NCBI GenBank assembly: GCA_035566435.1
Contig: DATMRF010000116.1
Span: 1 to 59,120 of the forward strand
DNA length: 59,120 nucleotides
Origin: DATMRF01 sp035566435
GTDB lineage: Bacteria > Verrucomicrobiota > Verrucomicrobiia > Limisphaerales > UBA8199
Reading direction: 5' to 3'
A program made the position numbers and the translations under genes. Within the stretch, counting starts at the first letter, position 1. Every line of letters begins with the position of its first letter. Shown one piece after another: positions 36,291-44,100 of the stretch. Below the pieces are notes generated by a model, which saw only the letters and a program-made list of their open reading frames with translations, was not told the origin of the DNA and searched no databases.

Positions 36291-36396
36291 TCCGAGATTG
36301 CCTTCCCAGCCCTGAAGGCGCGGAACTCGGCCAACACACGACGCCCCGGACCGCCAAACCACCCGGATTTGTGATGTCGCACGCATCGCCGTTCGT

Positions 36397-36846
36397 TCAA
36401 TCCCACACATATCGCTCGTCGTAGGCGACCCGATAACGGTCCAAAAACCGTCGGAACTCGTCCTGGAACGTCACTTTGCGATGGTGTTCCTCCTGGTTCT
36501 GAATGTAACGAATCACATCGTCGGCCTGCGATTCTCCGATCGAAAAGGCGCCGTACCCTGCCTGCCACGAAAAACCCGGCACGCCGCCGTCGTCCTTCAT
36601 CCATTTGGAGGAGCTCTTTTTCACTTCTTCCAGCAACTTGGCCGATGAAATGGTGCGGCTTAAGGCGCATAGGATATGAACATGGTCGGCCACGCCTCCG
36701 GTCTGGAGGGAAGGTGATTTAAGGTTGTCGAGAATGCCCACGATGTAGGCGTGGAGGCGTGGGCGAATGACCGGGCCGATCAAAGGTTCACGGTGTTTGG
36801 TGCTGAAAATCAGATGAACTAGGATCTTGGAGAGGGATTGAGGCAT
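36397..36846 (-). CDS. REP-associated tyrosine transposase (RAYT, IS200-like)
   Basis: A 149-residue Y1 transposase. The start is MPQSLSKILVHLIFSTKHRE; the HUH metal motif is in VADHVHILCALS, and the catalytic tyrosine is in DDVIRYIQNQEEHHRK, both conserved. Such single-domain enzymes cut and move single-stranded hairpin elements. The gene is flanked by matching REP copies in opposite orientations (C downstream, D upstream), the classic RAYT arrangement, so it is probably the enzyme that spreads this REP family. Length is normal and no lesion is seen. Confidence 0.9.
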   Translation of the reverse strand: MPQSLSKILVHLIFSTKHREPLIGPVIRPRLHAYIVGILDNLKSPSLQTGGVADHVHILCALSRTISSAKLLEEVKKSSSKWMKDDGGVPGFSWQAGYGAFSIGESQADDVIRYIQNQEEHHRKVTFQDEFRRFLDRYRVAYDERYVWD

Positions 36847-36889
36847 GGCGAGTGACGCCCTTTTAGGGCTGATAATGGCTTGGGGGGAC

Positions 36890-36945
36890 CGACTTCCCAG
36901 GGCGTTGCCTTGGGCTGATGAGTTGCAGCCTTTCGGGCTGAAATA
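36890..36945 (-). repeat. REP element copy D (inverted)
   Basis: On the minus strand it reads AGCCCGAAAGGCTGCAACTC and then GGCAACGCCCTGGGAA, matching copies A, C and E but in the opposite orientation. It lies just upstream of the transposase gene. Confidence 0.75.
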
Positions 36946-36984
36946 TCTGCGAGAAAATGGTAATTGGTGTGGAAATGGTGGGCA

Positions 36985-37170
36985 GCGACGGCGTCCCAAA
37001 CCCGCGTTTCCAGCGTGTCGGTGGCGGAGGCCATTCCGGGTGGGGCAATCCAGTACATGACTAATCCATCGGGCTTGGTTCCCCCGGCTGGGAAAGGAAT
37101 TTCTGTCGGACTTTCTGATGCGCGGATTCCCGTGCTGAGGTAAAGGGTGCCATACAAACCTCGCCGCCAA
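36985..37170 (-). pseudogene. hsdS-related remnant and direct repeat copy 1
   Basis: Minus-strand DNA that resembles the stretch at 42310-42600. The words GTGTCGGTGGC with ATDTLETRVWD (compare ATDTLEKRLWD in the hsdS piece at 42093-42374), and GCTGAGGTAAAGGGTG followed by CATACAAACCTCG, occur in both in the same order. It is cut off on one side by REP copy D. No continuous frame survives. Confidence 0.6.
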
Positions 37171-37271
37171 TCCTATTTCGCGTCGTTGCAAAAGCAAGCA
37201 AAATTGCCGACCAAATGGACCACCACAAAACCCAGGCCGCCAAACATTCATCCCCTCCCTTAAGAGGCGGA

Positions 37272-37328
37272 ATCTTCCGCGCCAAAGGCGCAACCACTCT
37301 CCAGCCCGGGGCAACGCCCTGGGAACTC
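37272..37328 (+). repeat. REP element copy E
   Basis: Complete REP copy (CTTCCGCGCCAAAGGCGC, CTCTCCAGCCC, GGGCAACGCCCTGGGAA) that ends exactly where the truncated hsdM fragment loses homology, so it probably marks the truncation point. Confidence 0.75.
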
Positions 37329-37824
37329 ATCCGAAATAAACCGACCCCGCCCTCAACGGTCGGAACCCGGCGCCCCCCTTCACGTCCTCGGCGTTCTTTT
37401 GCAGCAACCCGTCGTAGGCGTCGCCCTTCACGTCGGCGGACTGGCTCGACCACATATCGCCAGGCCCGGGTCCGGGCTTGTCGATCAGGTCGATGAGCCG
37501 GCGGAGCTTGGCCGGGTCCTGAATTTTGTTTTGCGCCTTGCGGAAGATGACGCCCAGCATGCCCTTCTGTTTGCCGAGCGATTCGAGCACATGCCGGTAA
37601 TGCGTCTCCAAGTCGTCGCCGTCGCACGCCAGCAGGTTGGGCCAGGCGAACTCATTGGGCACGGCGCTGGGCTTGCTGAACGGCGGACGCGATTGCTCAT
37701 CAGCCACCTTGAGGAACAGCAGAAACGTGAGCTGCTCGACATAATCGCCGTAGGACAAACCGTCGTCGCGGAGAATGTTGCATTAGTTCCAAAGCTTTTG
37801 TACTAGGGCAGTGGGATTGCTCAT
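37327..37824 (-). pseudogene. Truncated hsdM (type I restriction methyltransferase) fragment 1
   Basis: The 5' part of an hsdM gene. It begins MSNPTALVQKLWN but codon 14 is TAA (37783-37785) where the second copy at 39686 has a Tyr codon. After the stop the frame continues as CNILRDDGLSYGDYVEQ through LIDLIDKPG to DGLLQKNAEDVKGGAG. It then stops matching just before where HsdM has its FTPR motif, at REP copy E. The S-adenosylmethionine-binding and NPPF catalytic regions are gone, so no methylation is possible. Its ATG overlaps the stop of tcmP by 4 bp. Confidence 0.85.
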
Positions 37825-38639
37825 GCTGATCCGTATTTGCGATAAATGTCTTGGACAATTCTCCACCCCGTCTTGTTCGGCCCGGCGAAGATCAGATAAT
37901 AAACAATTGCCTGCCGCGAGTTCCGCATTGCCAGTGGATCAGCGACAAAGCCAAACCCGGCAATTTCCTTCAGGCGCTTGCAGTAAGCATTTACCAAATC
38001 CCTGTTCTCGGTCTTATCCAGCTCCTCGCCCCCGAAAAGATTCGCTTGGCCGCTCGGTCGAAACATTGCGGAATGCCACGAACGGTCGCCCCAAAAACGA
38101 TCCATTACATCGAGCTCCCCGGGCAGAATTCTCGATACGTCCTCGTGCTTGCAGTTCCGGTTCATTTGCATGACCGGGAAGTTGATGAAAACTTCGACTG
38201 CTCGACTGCTGCCAGCCGCGCAGACAACCCTCCAATCCAATGTGAGCGCATACGGATCTAGCACGCACAGTGCCCGAGTGCGCTTGGCGTAGGAGAACCG
38301 CGGCAGAACCGATTTCAGCATCACTTGATTGCTGTCCGCGGTGTAAAACTCTACGTCCGGGCGGTTGCCGACCTTACCTTTCAGAAAATCCACCTTCTCA
38401 CCATCGAGGTCGATAAAATGGTATTCGTCAAATGGCGGCTGAACTCCCAAGGCGACCAAGGGACTTCCCAAGACCTCTTCACCGCCGGCCTTTCTGATGT
38501 GGAGGCCCGGTCCGGAGAACGCATCGATGTAACCGTGGTGGAAGCCATTGCTCTTGAGAATTCTGGAATACGGTGCGGCGTAGTCGCGAAGTATATCCAA
38601 TTTGATCTCCGACCAGGGCCCGATTTCATCCAAGTTCAT
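37821..38639 (-). CDS. tcmP: Three-Cys-motif partner protein TcmP
   Basis: A 272-residue protein of the TcmP family, which regularly accompanies DUF5131/Gp37-Gp68 three-Cys proteins. Features: EIGPWSEIKLDILRDYAAPY at the N-terminus, IDAFSGPGLH near residue 45, and YHFIDLDGEKVDFL, LCVLDPYALTLDW and EVFINFPVMQMNRN, which resemble a Rossmann-type methyltransferase-like fold. Its activity is not known to me. It starts 25 bp after the DUF5131 stop. I chose ATG 38639; an open extension upstream overlaps the DUF5131 gene in another frame and lacks homology. The pair is mobile and tends to sit in phage or restriction loci, as here. Confidence 0.85.
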   Translation of the reverse strand: MNLDEIGPWSEIKLDILRDYAAPYSRILKSNGFHHGYIDAFSGPGLHIRKAGGEEVLGSPLVALGVQPPFDEYHFIDLDGEKVDFLKGKVGNRPDVEFYTADSNQVMLKSVLPRFSYAKRTRALCVLDPYALTLDWRVVCAAGSSRAVEVFINFPVMQMNRNCKHEDVSRILPGELDVMDRFWGDRSWHSAMFRPSGQANLFGGEELDKTENRDLVNAYCKRLKEIAGFGFVADPLAMRNSRQAIVYYLIFAGPNKTGWRIVQDIYRKYGSA

Positions 38640-38664
38640 TTTAGATGCCTCCCCTCTTGTGCCG

Positions 38665-39453
38665 CTAACCATGAACCAGTCGTTCCAGTAAGGTGGCGCG
38701 ACTTGAAGACGATAGCACGGCATTCGGAACAATATTGGGATACTCGTCGTAAGTTCGGCCATCAAGTTCTCGCCCGGTGCTGGCTTTGCGCACGCCACCC
38801 CATTGCTTGAAGAAAAATGCGATTCCTTGCACTGTGCATTGTGTCCGAATATTCCTCACCCATTCAGCCAACATCGGCCGTGCGCCCGGCCCGCTTTCGC
38901 CGCCAACAATCACCCAATCAATGCCGCGCAAATCCACTTTGCCGAGGTCTTCCAACAACGGCTCAACCGACAGAAACGCCACTTCCGGTTTTGCGCCGCG
39001 GAGCTTCGCAATGCGAGGCAGACCATGTTTGCGATTCTCCACGCTCACGCCCCACCAAATGTGGGAAGATTTCGCAGCGTTGCGGAGCTTGCCTTGCAAC
39101 AGTGCCGCCATGCGGTCGGCACGCTTGGTGAGAATCTGGTAGGTGTGCCAGTTCGCCGCCAGCATCACGCGGCAGACCCTTTCGATGTATTCGTCCGGCA
39201 CGCCCTCGTGGAAAAGGTCGCTCATGGAATTGACGAAGATCTTCTTGGGCTTCGACCAGCGGATTGGGTCGCCCAGCTTCTCCGGCACAAGGCGGAGATC
39301 GAAACCAAACTCGAACGGATGGCCGGGCACACCGCGAAAGCGTTCGGCGAACGTTTCTGCATAACAGTGAACGCAGCCGGGACTGATCTTGGTGCAACCA
39401 CGCACCGGATTCCACGTCGCGTCCGTCCACTCGATTTTGGAGTTATCGCTCAT
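38665..39453 (-). CDS. DUF5131 / phage Gp37-Gp68 family three-Cys protein
   Basis: A 262-residue protein. The opening SKIEWTDATWNPVRGCTKIS leads into the three-Cys motif (GCTKISPGCVHCYAE) resembling a radical-SAM iron-sulfur site. IFVNSMSDLFHEGVP, ILTKRADRM, IWWGVSVEN, FLSVEPLLEDLG and DWVIVGGESGPGARPM are family signatures in order, and the end has FFFKQWGG. Its start overlaps the stop of an hsdM fragment by 4 bp (ATGA), and the TcmP gene follows. Family function is unproven; a radical-SAM-type modification with TcmP as partner is an inference. Confidence 0.9.
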   Translation of the reverse strand: MSDNSKIEWTDATWNPVRGCTKISPGCVHCYAETFAERFRGVPGHPFEFGFDLRLVPEKLGDPIRWSKPKKIFVNSMSDLFHEGVPDEYIERVCRVMLAANWHTYQILTKRADRMAALLQGKLRNAAKSSHIWWGVSVENRKHGLPRIAKLRGAKPEVAFLSVEPLLEDLGKVDLRGIDWVIVGGESGPGARPMLAEWVRNIRTQCTVQGIAFFFKQWGGVRKASTGRELDGRTYDEYPNIVPNAVLSSSSRATLLERLVHG

Positions 39454-39686
39454 AGTCCAGATGTAGTACTACCCGAATACTGTTCAAATGTCCAGTAGTG
39501 GCAGGCTCTGAAGGACGACACCGCGCCAGGGCTCTTGTTGAACGGCGGACGCGACTCTTCATCCGCCATCTTGAGGAATAGCAGAAAGGTCAACTGCTGC
39601 GCATAACCGCCGTAGGACAGACCGCCATCGCGCAGGATGTTGCAGTAATTCCAAAGCTTTTGGACGAGGGCGGTCGGGTTGCTCAT
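39450..39686 (-). pseudogene. Truncated hsdM fragment 2
   Basis: A second hsdM start, MSNPTALVQKLWNYCNIL, without the nonsense codon seen in fragment 1, continuing LSYGGYAQQLTFLLFLKMAD to about residue 53 (FNKSPG). There homology to HsdM ends and an unrelated 25-residue tail leads to a stop inside the DUF5131 start. It is only about 80% similar to fragment 1 at the DNA level, so the two come from different hsdM genes or an old duplication. It begins 21 bp after the acidic-tailed partner gene. Confidence 0.8.
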
Positions 39687-39707
39687 GCCTTAGATTTTGG
39701 TCGGGTG

Positions 39708-40424
39708 CTAGTGGTCCACGTCGTCGAATATAGATCGCGAATCATCGTCGCTCCCGGATGAGCTGCCGCGGTAATCATCGTCATAATCCGGCTCTGGTGA
39801 TTCCGCCATCAAATCCAGCACCGTCTCTTTAATGTCGGTCAAAGCCGATGCAATTTGTTTGGCTGACTCGGTATGCTCGGCAAGTTCCTCTTGAAATTCT
39901 TTTAAGGCGCTGACGAGAGGCTCAAAATAACTCTCTGCATCATCCTTGTTGTGGTAATAGTTGTCTCGCCAATTTTCAATGGTGGCTGGCAAATTCGGGA
40001 GCAGTTTTATCCTTACGTCTTCAAGTGTTGCCTCCAATTCAGCAGCCGTATGCAACTCACGAATCTCCTCGCGTAGAAAACCTGCGTCGGGTGTATCAAC
40101 GGCCAGTTCCCTGATTGCCGACACAACTCCGAGCCGTTTCTCTTCCGGTAGAAGGCCAAATTGATGCAGTCTGACGATGACAGCAACGTCAGAAACCGCG
40201 TAAAGGTAAGAACCGACCCTCAAATCTGAAATGAAGCTCGGATACTTGGCAATGAACTGGACTAGAAAATCGCGATCGCAACGGTAAGCAAGGAAATGAT
40301 GCAGCTTTCGCTCGTCTTCCGATTTGCTCAAATCAAATTTACTCAACCGTGAGAACAACAAATCATATCTGTCTGGGGGAACGATAACCTTTGCCCCTTG
40401 CATGCCAACATCGCCGCAAGTCAC
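39708..40424 (-). CDS. Acidic-tailed partner of nSTAND3 protein (unknown function)
   Basis: A 238-residue protein of no family I know. The first about 170 residues look helical (LLFSRLSKFDLSKSEDERKL; LVSALKEFQEELAEHTESA). The last 35 are extremely acidic and Ser-rich (DDDYRGSSSGSDDDS), suggesting a disordered tail, perhaps a DNA mimic or protein-binding tail. A GTG start overlaps the stop of the upstream nuclease-NTPase gene (GTGA at 40424), which implies translational coupling; ATG 40403 is the alternative. Coupling to the nSTAND3 gene suggests one functional unit, with this protein as sensor, regulator or inhibitor. No catalytic motif is seen. Confidence 0.78.
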   Translation of the reverse strand: MTCGDVGMQGAKVIVPPDRYDLLFSRLSKFDLSKSEDERKLHHFLAYRCDRDFLVQFIAKYPSFISDLRVGSYLYAVSDVAVIVRLHQFGLLPEEKRLGVVSAIRELAVDTPDAGFLREEIRELHTAAELEATLEDVRIKLLPNLPATIENWRDNYYHNKDDAESYFEPLVSALKEFQEELAEHTESAKQIASALTDIKETVLDLMAESPEPDYDDDYRGSSSGSDDDSRSIFDDVDH

Positions 40425-41998
40425 CTCACGAACAATCTGTCAACTGGCGCTCCCGTAAGATAGATGTCCATCAGTTCCCGGTCATCTCCGATGACTGAGG
40501 CAAGAGCATCTCGAACTGTTGGATGCTTGAACTTCCATGAATATGCGCCGTTTTGAAGGGTCTGGAGCACCAAGCTTCCGTTTAACGCGTTAAGTGAGCT
40601 ACCAACACCGGCCACTGCCCCGCCGATCCGCTCTATGGCCGCCTGCTCCTCGCTGGTCATGCTGATTGGGCTTGGCAACTGCCCACCGCGCATGAAAACC
40701 AAAGCCAGTGCCGACCGACTGTTTGGATCAATGGTGCGCATAATCTCGCAGAGCAACCCCACTGGATTGCTCACGAAATTTGCAATGCTTTCTTTTGTGA
40801 CGACTAGATCCTTTGTAAAAAGCTTATCTCCCAATCGACGCGCGATTTCCGGACTAAATCTCGGATGCGCTGCAACAGCTGGCAGAAATGGTTTCAATTT
40901 GCTCTTGAACTCACCTGGCTGGTAGCCAAGACGAATATGGTTATAGAGAATTTGCTCCTTTTCGTCCTTGGTTAGATTTTCAACATGAATCACTACTTGT
41001 GATTCTCTAATCAAAGGGAAGGCCGATTCTTTAAGGTGGTTTAGCGCCGCGTTGTAGATATAATCACGGGACGTAAAAAGGACCCGTGCGCCACGTTTGA
41101 TGGCAGCGTGCAGGTGTGGGAATGCACTATTCCACGAGGCCGCAGAAGATGAATCAAACTGAGTGGCACCAAATGCGTCATCGATCCAAAAAAACTGCTT
41201 AGGTTCATGGGGATTCGAATGAGCAATGAGCTCTTCGGCATTTCGAAGCTTGAACGTTGAGCACCTCCAGTTATCCAGCGCACCGACCGCTAAGGCAGCG
41301 GCAATCGTCGACTTCCCACAAGCCGGTTCGCCAAGAAGCAAAACAAAGCCATGCTCAAGAAGTGCTCGCGCACTGCGCTGATACGCATCAGTGATTACGA
41401 ACTTAGCTAGATCATCGCCAAGCGCGGTTAAAACCTCCCTTGCTTGGTCACACGCGCGTTCGTCCAGAATCCGGCTCAGGTCACCCAGCCCATAAACCCG
41501 AGGGACTAGCATCCTCAACCGTGATGACTCCTTTATCATCCCTGAAATGCGTTCTGAACCGTAGGCTTTGAACGACTTGACGCCAGGGATTTTCAGGAAT
41601 GCCCCCCGAATCTTCAGTTCGTTGTCGCCTGTGATTCGAGCGTTGGTAAACAGGAAGTAATTGTCGGCCAGGCCGCGTTCGGCAAGACGCTTTGCCTTCT
41701 TCAACTCGTCTTTCAAATCATCAAGTTGAATCTGCAGATCTGCCTTCGCTGTGAATTTGCATTGGGCTGTAAAGCTGCCTTCAAATGTCTCTCCCTCTTT
41801 TGATTGCCACTTCCCATGGAAAGCCCCGTCTCTGCCTGCGTCGTGGGAATCAAAAAAACTCTGAACAGTCTGCCCCCAGATTTCTGCTGTGATTGTAACA
41901 CACAGATTCTGAAATGCCTTCCAGCCCAAAGAATGCAATTCATATGAGACCTCAGCGGCTTGGGCTTTGGCGTGACTCGTTTGGGAGCTGGCTGACAT
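40421..41998 (-). CDS. PD-(D/E)XK nuclease fused to nSTAND3 NTPase (predicted antiphage protein)
   Basis: A 525-residue protein. The N-terminal about 150 residues resemble Mrr/PD-(D/E)XK restriction nucleases: LGWKAFQNLC, the acidic DAGRDG (D53, D57) and the QxK site AQCK (79-81). Residues about 195-365 form a STAND-type P-loop ATPase of the nSTAND3 kind: Walker A GEPACGKST (223-231), Walker B FFWIDDAFG (269-277), and TSRDY (309-313). The C-terminal about 150 residues are helical and may sense a target. Known proteins with these domains act as intracellular defence sensors that trigger nuclease action on phage infection; activity here is predicted. It overlaps its acidic partner by 4 bp. Start ATG 41998; the hsdS fragment ends 94 bp upstream. 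Confidence 0.88.
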   Translation of the reverse strand: MSASSQTSHAKAQAAEVSYELHSLGWKAFQNLCVTITAEIWGQTVQSFFDSHDAGRDGAFHGKWQSKEGETFEGSFTAQCKFTAKADLQIQLDDLKDELKKAKRLAERGLADNYFLFTNARITGDNELKIRGAFLKIPGVKSFKAYGSERISGMIKESSRLRMLVPRVYGLGDLSRILDERACDQAREVLTALGDDLAKFVITDAYQRSARALLEHGFVLLLGEPACGKSTIAAALAVGALDNWRCSTFKLRNAEELIAHSNPHEPKQFFWIDDAFGATQFDSSSAASWNSAFPHLHAAIKRGARVLFTSRDYIYNAALNHLKESAFPLIRESQVVIHVENLTKDEKEQILYNHIRLGYQPGEFKSKLKPFLPAVAAHPRFSPEIARRLGDKLFTKDLVVTKESIANFVSNPVGLLCEIMRTIDPNSRSALALVFMRGGQLPSPISMTSEEQAAIERIGGAVAGVGSSLNALNGSLVLQTLQNGAYSWKFKHPTVRDALASVIGDDRELMDIYLTGAPVDRLFVR

Positions 41999-42092
41999 AG
42001 TTAGTGCAGTTCTCCGGTGAAGACTTTTTGGAGGATGGACCGGCGGAGGCGGGCCATCCGTAGGATGAAGGTTGAAGGAAGAAGGATGAATT

Positions 42093-42374
42093 TCATATCA
42101 GTTCTCCCGAAAATGCCTTTTGCAAGGTTGATTGCCGCAGCCGAACCGCCCGTTGCAGGTTGGCCGACACCACCGAGTCCAACTCCTCCACCACGCTCAA
42201 CCGCTGGTCCACTTCCGCCACAATCCGCGCTTGCTCTGCCAGCGGGGGAACAGGGATGACCAATCCACCAAACCGCTTTTGTGTCAGGTTAGCACCGCTG
42301 TCGCTGATATCCCATAGGCGCTTTTCCAGCGTGTCGGTGGCAATGTCCTTTCGCAATGAGACAATCCAGAGCAT
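42093..42374 (-). pseudogene. hsdS C-terminal fragment 2
   Basis: The last 93 codons of a type I restriction specificity subunit: ITDTLEKR-like repeat DTLEKRLWDIS, KRFGGLVIPVPPLAEQARIV and the closing coil RLRQSTLQKAFSGELI, ending in the usual place. The N-terminal target-recognition domain is absent, and a stop lies a few codons upstream of the first Met. The upstream DNA (about 42300-42600) is the second copy of the repeat at 36985-37170. Confidence 0.8.
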
Positions 42375-42399
42375 AGCTACAGCCGTTTAAGGGAAACCA

Positions 42400-42693
42400 T
42401 AGCCGCCAACTTGAATCAACACTGCCGATTTTTGTGCCCTCTTGCGCCTTTTCGTGGCTATGAAATCGGTAAACCCGCTGTAACCTCTCGGGCTCGGTTC
42501 CTCCGGCAGCGAAAGCAATTTCGGTCGGGCCTTCTGATTGGCGCTTTCCCGCGCTGAGGTAAAGGGTGTCATACAAACCTCGGGCCCAATCGTATTTCCC
42601 CACGCTCCAAAGGCAAGCAAAAAGGGGACTGCAAGAACGCTGACCGACAAGATGCCGGCAAGGAATCACCTCGCTCGATTTCCCGCCTCTAGC
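42400..42693 (-). repeat. Direct repeat copy 2 upstream of hsdS fragment
   Basis: No intact gene. 42497-42600 matches 37071-37170 closely in sequence and orientation (shared GCTGAGGTAAAGGGTG and CATACAAACCTCG). Both copies may be parts of two related, decayed specificity-gene loci that bracket the defence cassettes. Confidence 0.6.
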
Positions 42694-44100
42694 TCAGGTC
42701 GAACTCGTTCCCCGCTCCCCAGCTTCGCCGGCTCCCTTTTCTCCCTGCTGCCCTTTGGCCCCATCGCTCGCGCTGCCGTTCCCCGCCGCCTTTTGCGCCT
42801 TTTCTTCCTCCCTCTTTCTGACCGCTTCTTCCTGCACCTCCGCTTTGAATGTTTCCCACTCCCTTCGTGGTATGTACCGGCGAAACACGTCCGCGAAATC
42901 GTCCATCTCGTACCCCTTCGCCCGCTCTTCCCCGATCCGCAGCGTCTTGGGCCGTATCCCGAAATCCTGCAACTGCTGCGCTACCCATTGACCCGTCACC
43001 ACCTTTCCCTTCTTTAGCGCCATCCAGGGCCGGTCATCCGCCCGGTTCAGCCATTCCGCCAGGGTTCTCGAAAAGACTCGCTCAAGCCCCAACCTCAGAA
43101 ACACTTCCAGGATGTCCATCAGCAACGACCCCATCGGGTCGTGCTCCTGTGCGCTCGCGCTCAAGCCTACCGCCGCCTTGCGCGCCCGTTCCGGCCAGTC
43201 CCCGCCCGCCAGGTCCGCCAGCACCAGCAACGGCTCCCATATGTCGGCCGCCCGGTCATTGAGCCCCTCGGGCACCACCGGCTGCGCGTTCCGGATCTCC
43301 TCCGCATGGTCTCTGACGAATCGCGCGCATTTTCGTCTCAGCGTCTCCCCATCCAAGTGCTTCAGCCGCTCGCAGCGCTCGTCCGACAGCTTCCGCTGCA
43401 TCCGGATCACGATGCACCGGTCCGCCAAAGTCTGCGGCAGCCGCCCGATCCTCGCGATCGCCTTTGGACACCACACCGAAAACTTCACCAGCCGGCTCGG
43501 CCCGCCGTTCCCGTTCTCGCCGCCGCCCCCGCGCCGGCTCCCGTTCTGTCCTGCGGCTGCCTCAGAGCTCGACACTTCGTGCGTCACCCGCATCACAAAG
43601 GCCCCGTCCCGCTGGTAGCCCGAGTTCAGGATCCCCTTCAGCTCCTCGCTGTTCAAAAATGTGTCCCCTTCGTCAACCAGCAAGGTCGGCCCGGTCTCCG
43701 CTATCGTCCGGAAAAATGCTGACGGACTGATGTTCGAGGTGCGGATCGCTCGATTCACCAGCCGCTCCAGGGCGCTTAGCAACGTCGATTTCCCGCACCG
43801 GTGCCGCGGCGACTCGATCCCCAGGTAAGTCGTCACGTCCCGCAGCTCGAATGCGTAAGTATGAACCACCCATAGCGTTACGGCTTCAATCGCCCACTCG
43901 CCCAGGACCACAAACCGCAGCACCATCTGCGCAATCTCGTCCAGCAGCGCTTTCCCGTCCACCGGTTCTGGCCACGGCTCTACCTCCTCCAGCCGCACCA
44001 GCCAATCTTGCGGAATCCAACTCCCAGGCCGCGCGCCGCTATTCTTGGTTTCCGGCTCTACCTGTCCATCGAAACTTCCCGACTCCTCGCCCGACTTCAT
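42694..44100 (-). CDS. DUF3631 P-loop protein (phage/plasmid primase-helicase related)
   Basis: A protein of about 468 residues. The ATPase core has RHRCGKSTLLSALE (Walker A) and PTLLVDEGDTFL (Walker B). DUF3631 markers follow: NISPSAFFRTIAETGP, ARIGRLPQTLADRCIVI and EGLNDRAADIWEPLLVLAD. The family is found with phage and plasmid primases and helicases, as well as in multiple copies in some genomes, and is thought to act on DNA with ATP. A basic, Gly/Lys/Glu-rich C-terminal tail (about 440-468) is probably disordered. ATG 44100 is preferred; starts at 44142 and 44166 would extend it. It lies downstream of a GTCACG array. Confidence 0.85.
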   Translation of the reverse strand: MKSGEESGSFDGQVEPETKNSGARPGSWIPQDWLVRLEEVEPWPEPVDGKALLDEIAQMVLRFVVLGEWAIEAVTLWVVHTYAFELRDVTTYLGIESPRHRCGKSTLLSALERLVNRAIRTSNISPSAFFRTIAETGPTLLVDEGDTFLNSEELKGILNSGYQRDGAFVMRVTHEVSSSEAAAGQNGSRRGGGGENGNGGPSRLVKFSVWCPKAIARIGRLPQTLADRCIVIRMQRKLSDERCERLKHLDGETLRRKCARFVRDHAEEIRNAQPVVPEGLNDRAADIWEPLLVLADLAGGDWPERARKAAVGLSASAQEHDPMGSLLMDILEVFLRLGLERVFSRTLAEWLNRADDRPWMALKKGKVVTGQWVAQQLQDFGIRPKTLRIGEERAKGYEMDDFADVFRRYIPRREWETFKAEVQEEAVRKREEEKAQKAAGNGSASDGAKGQQGEKGAGEAGERGTSST

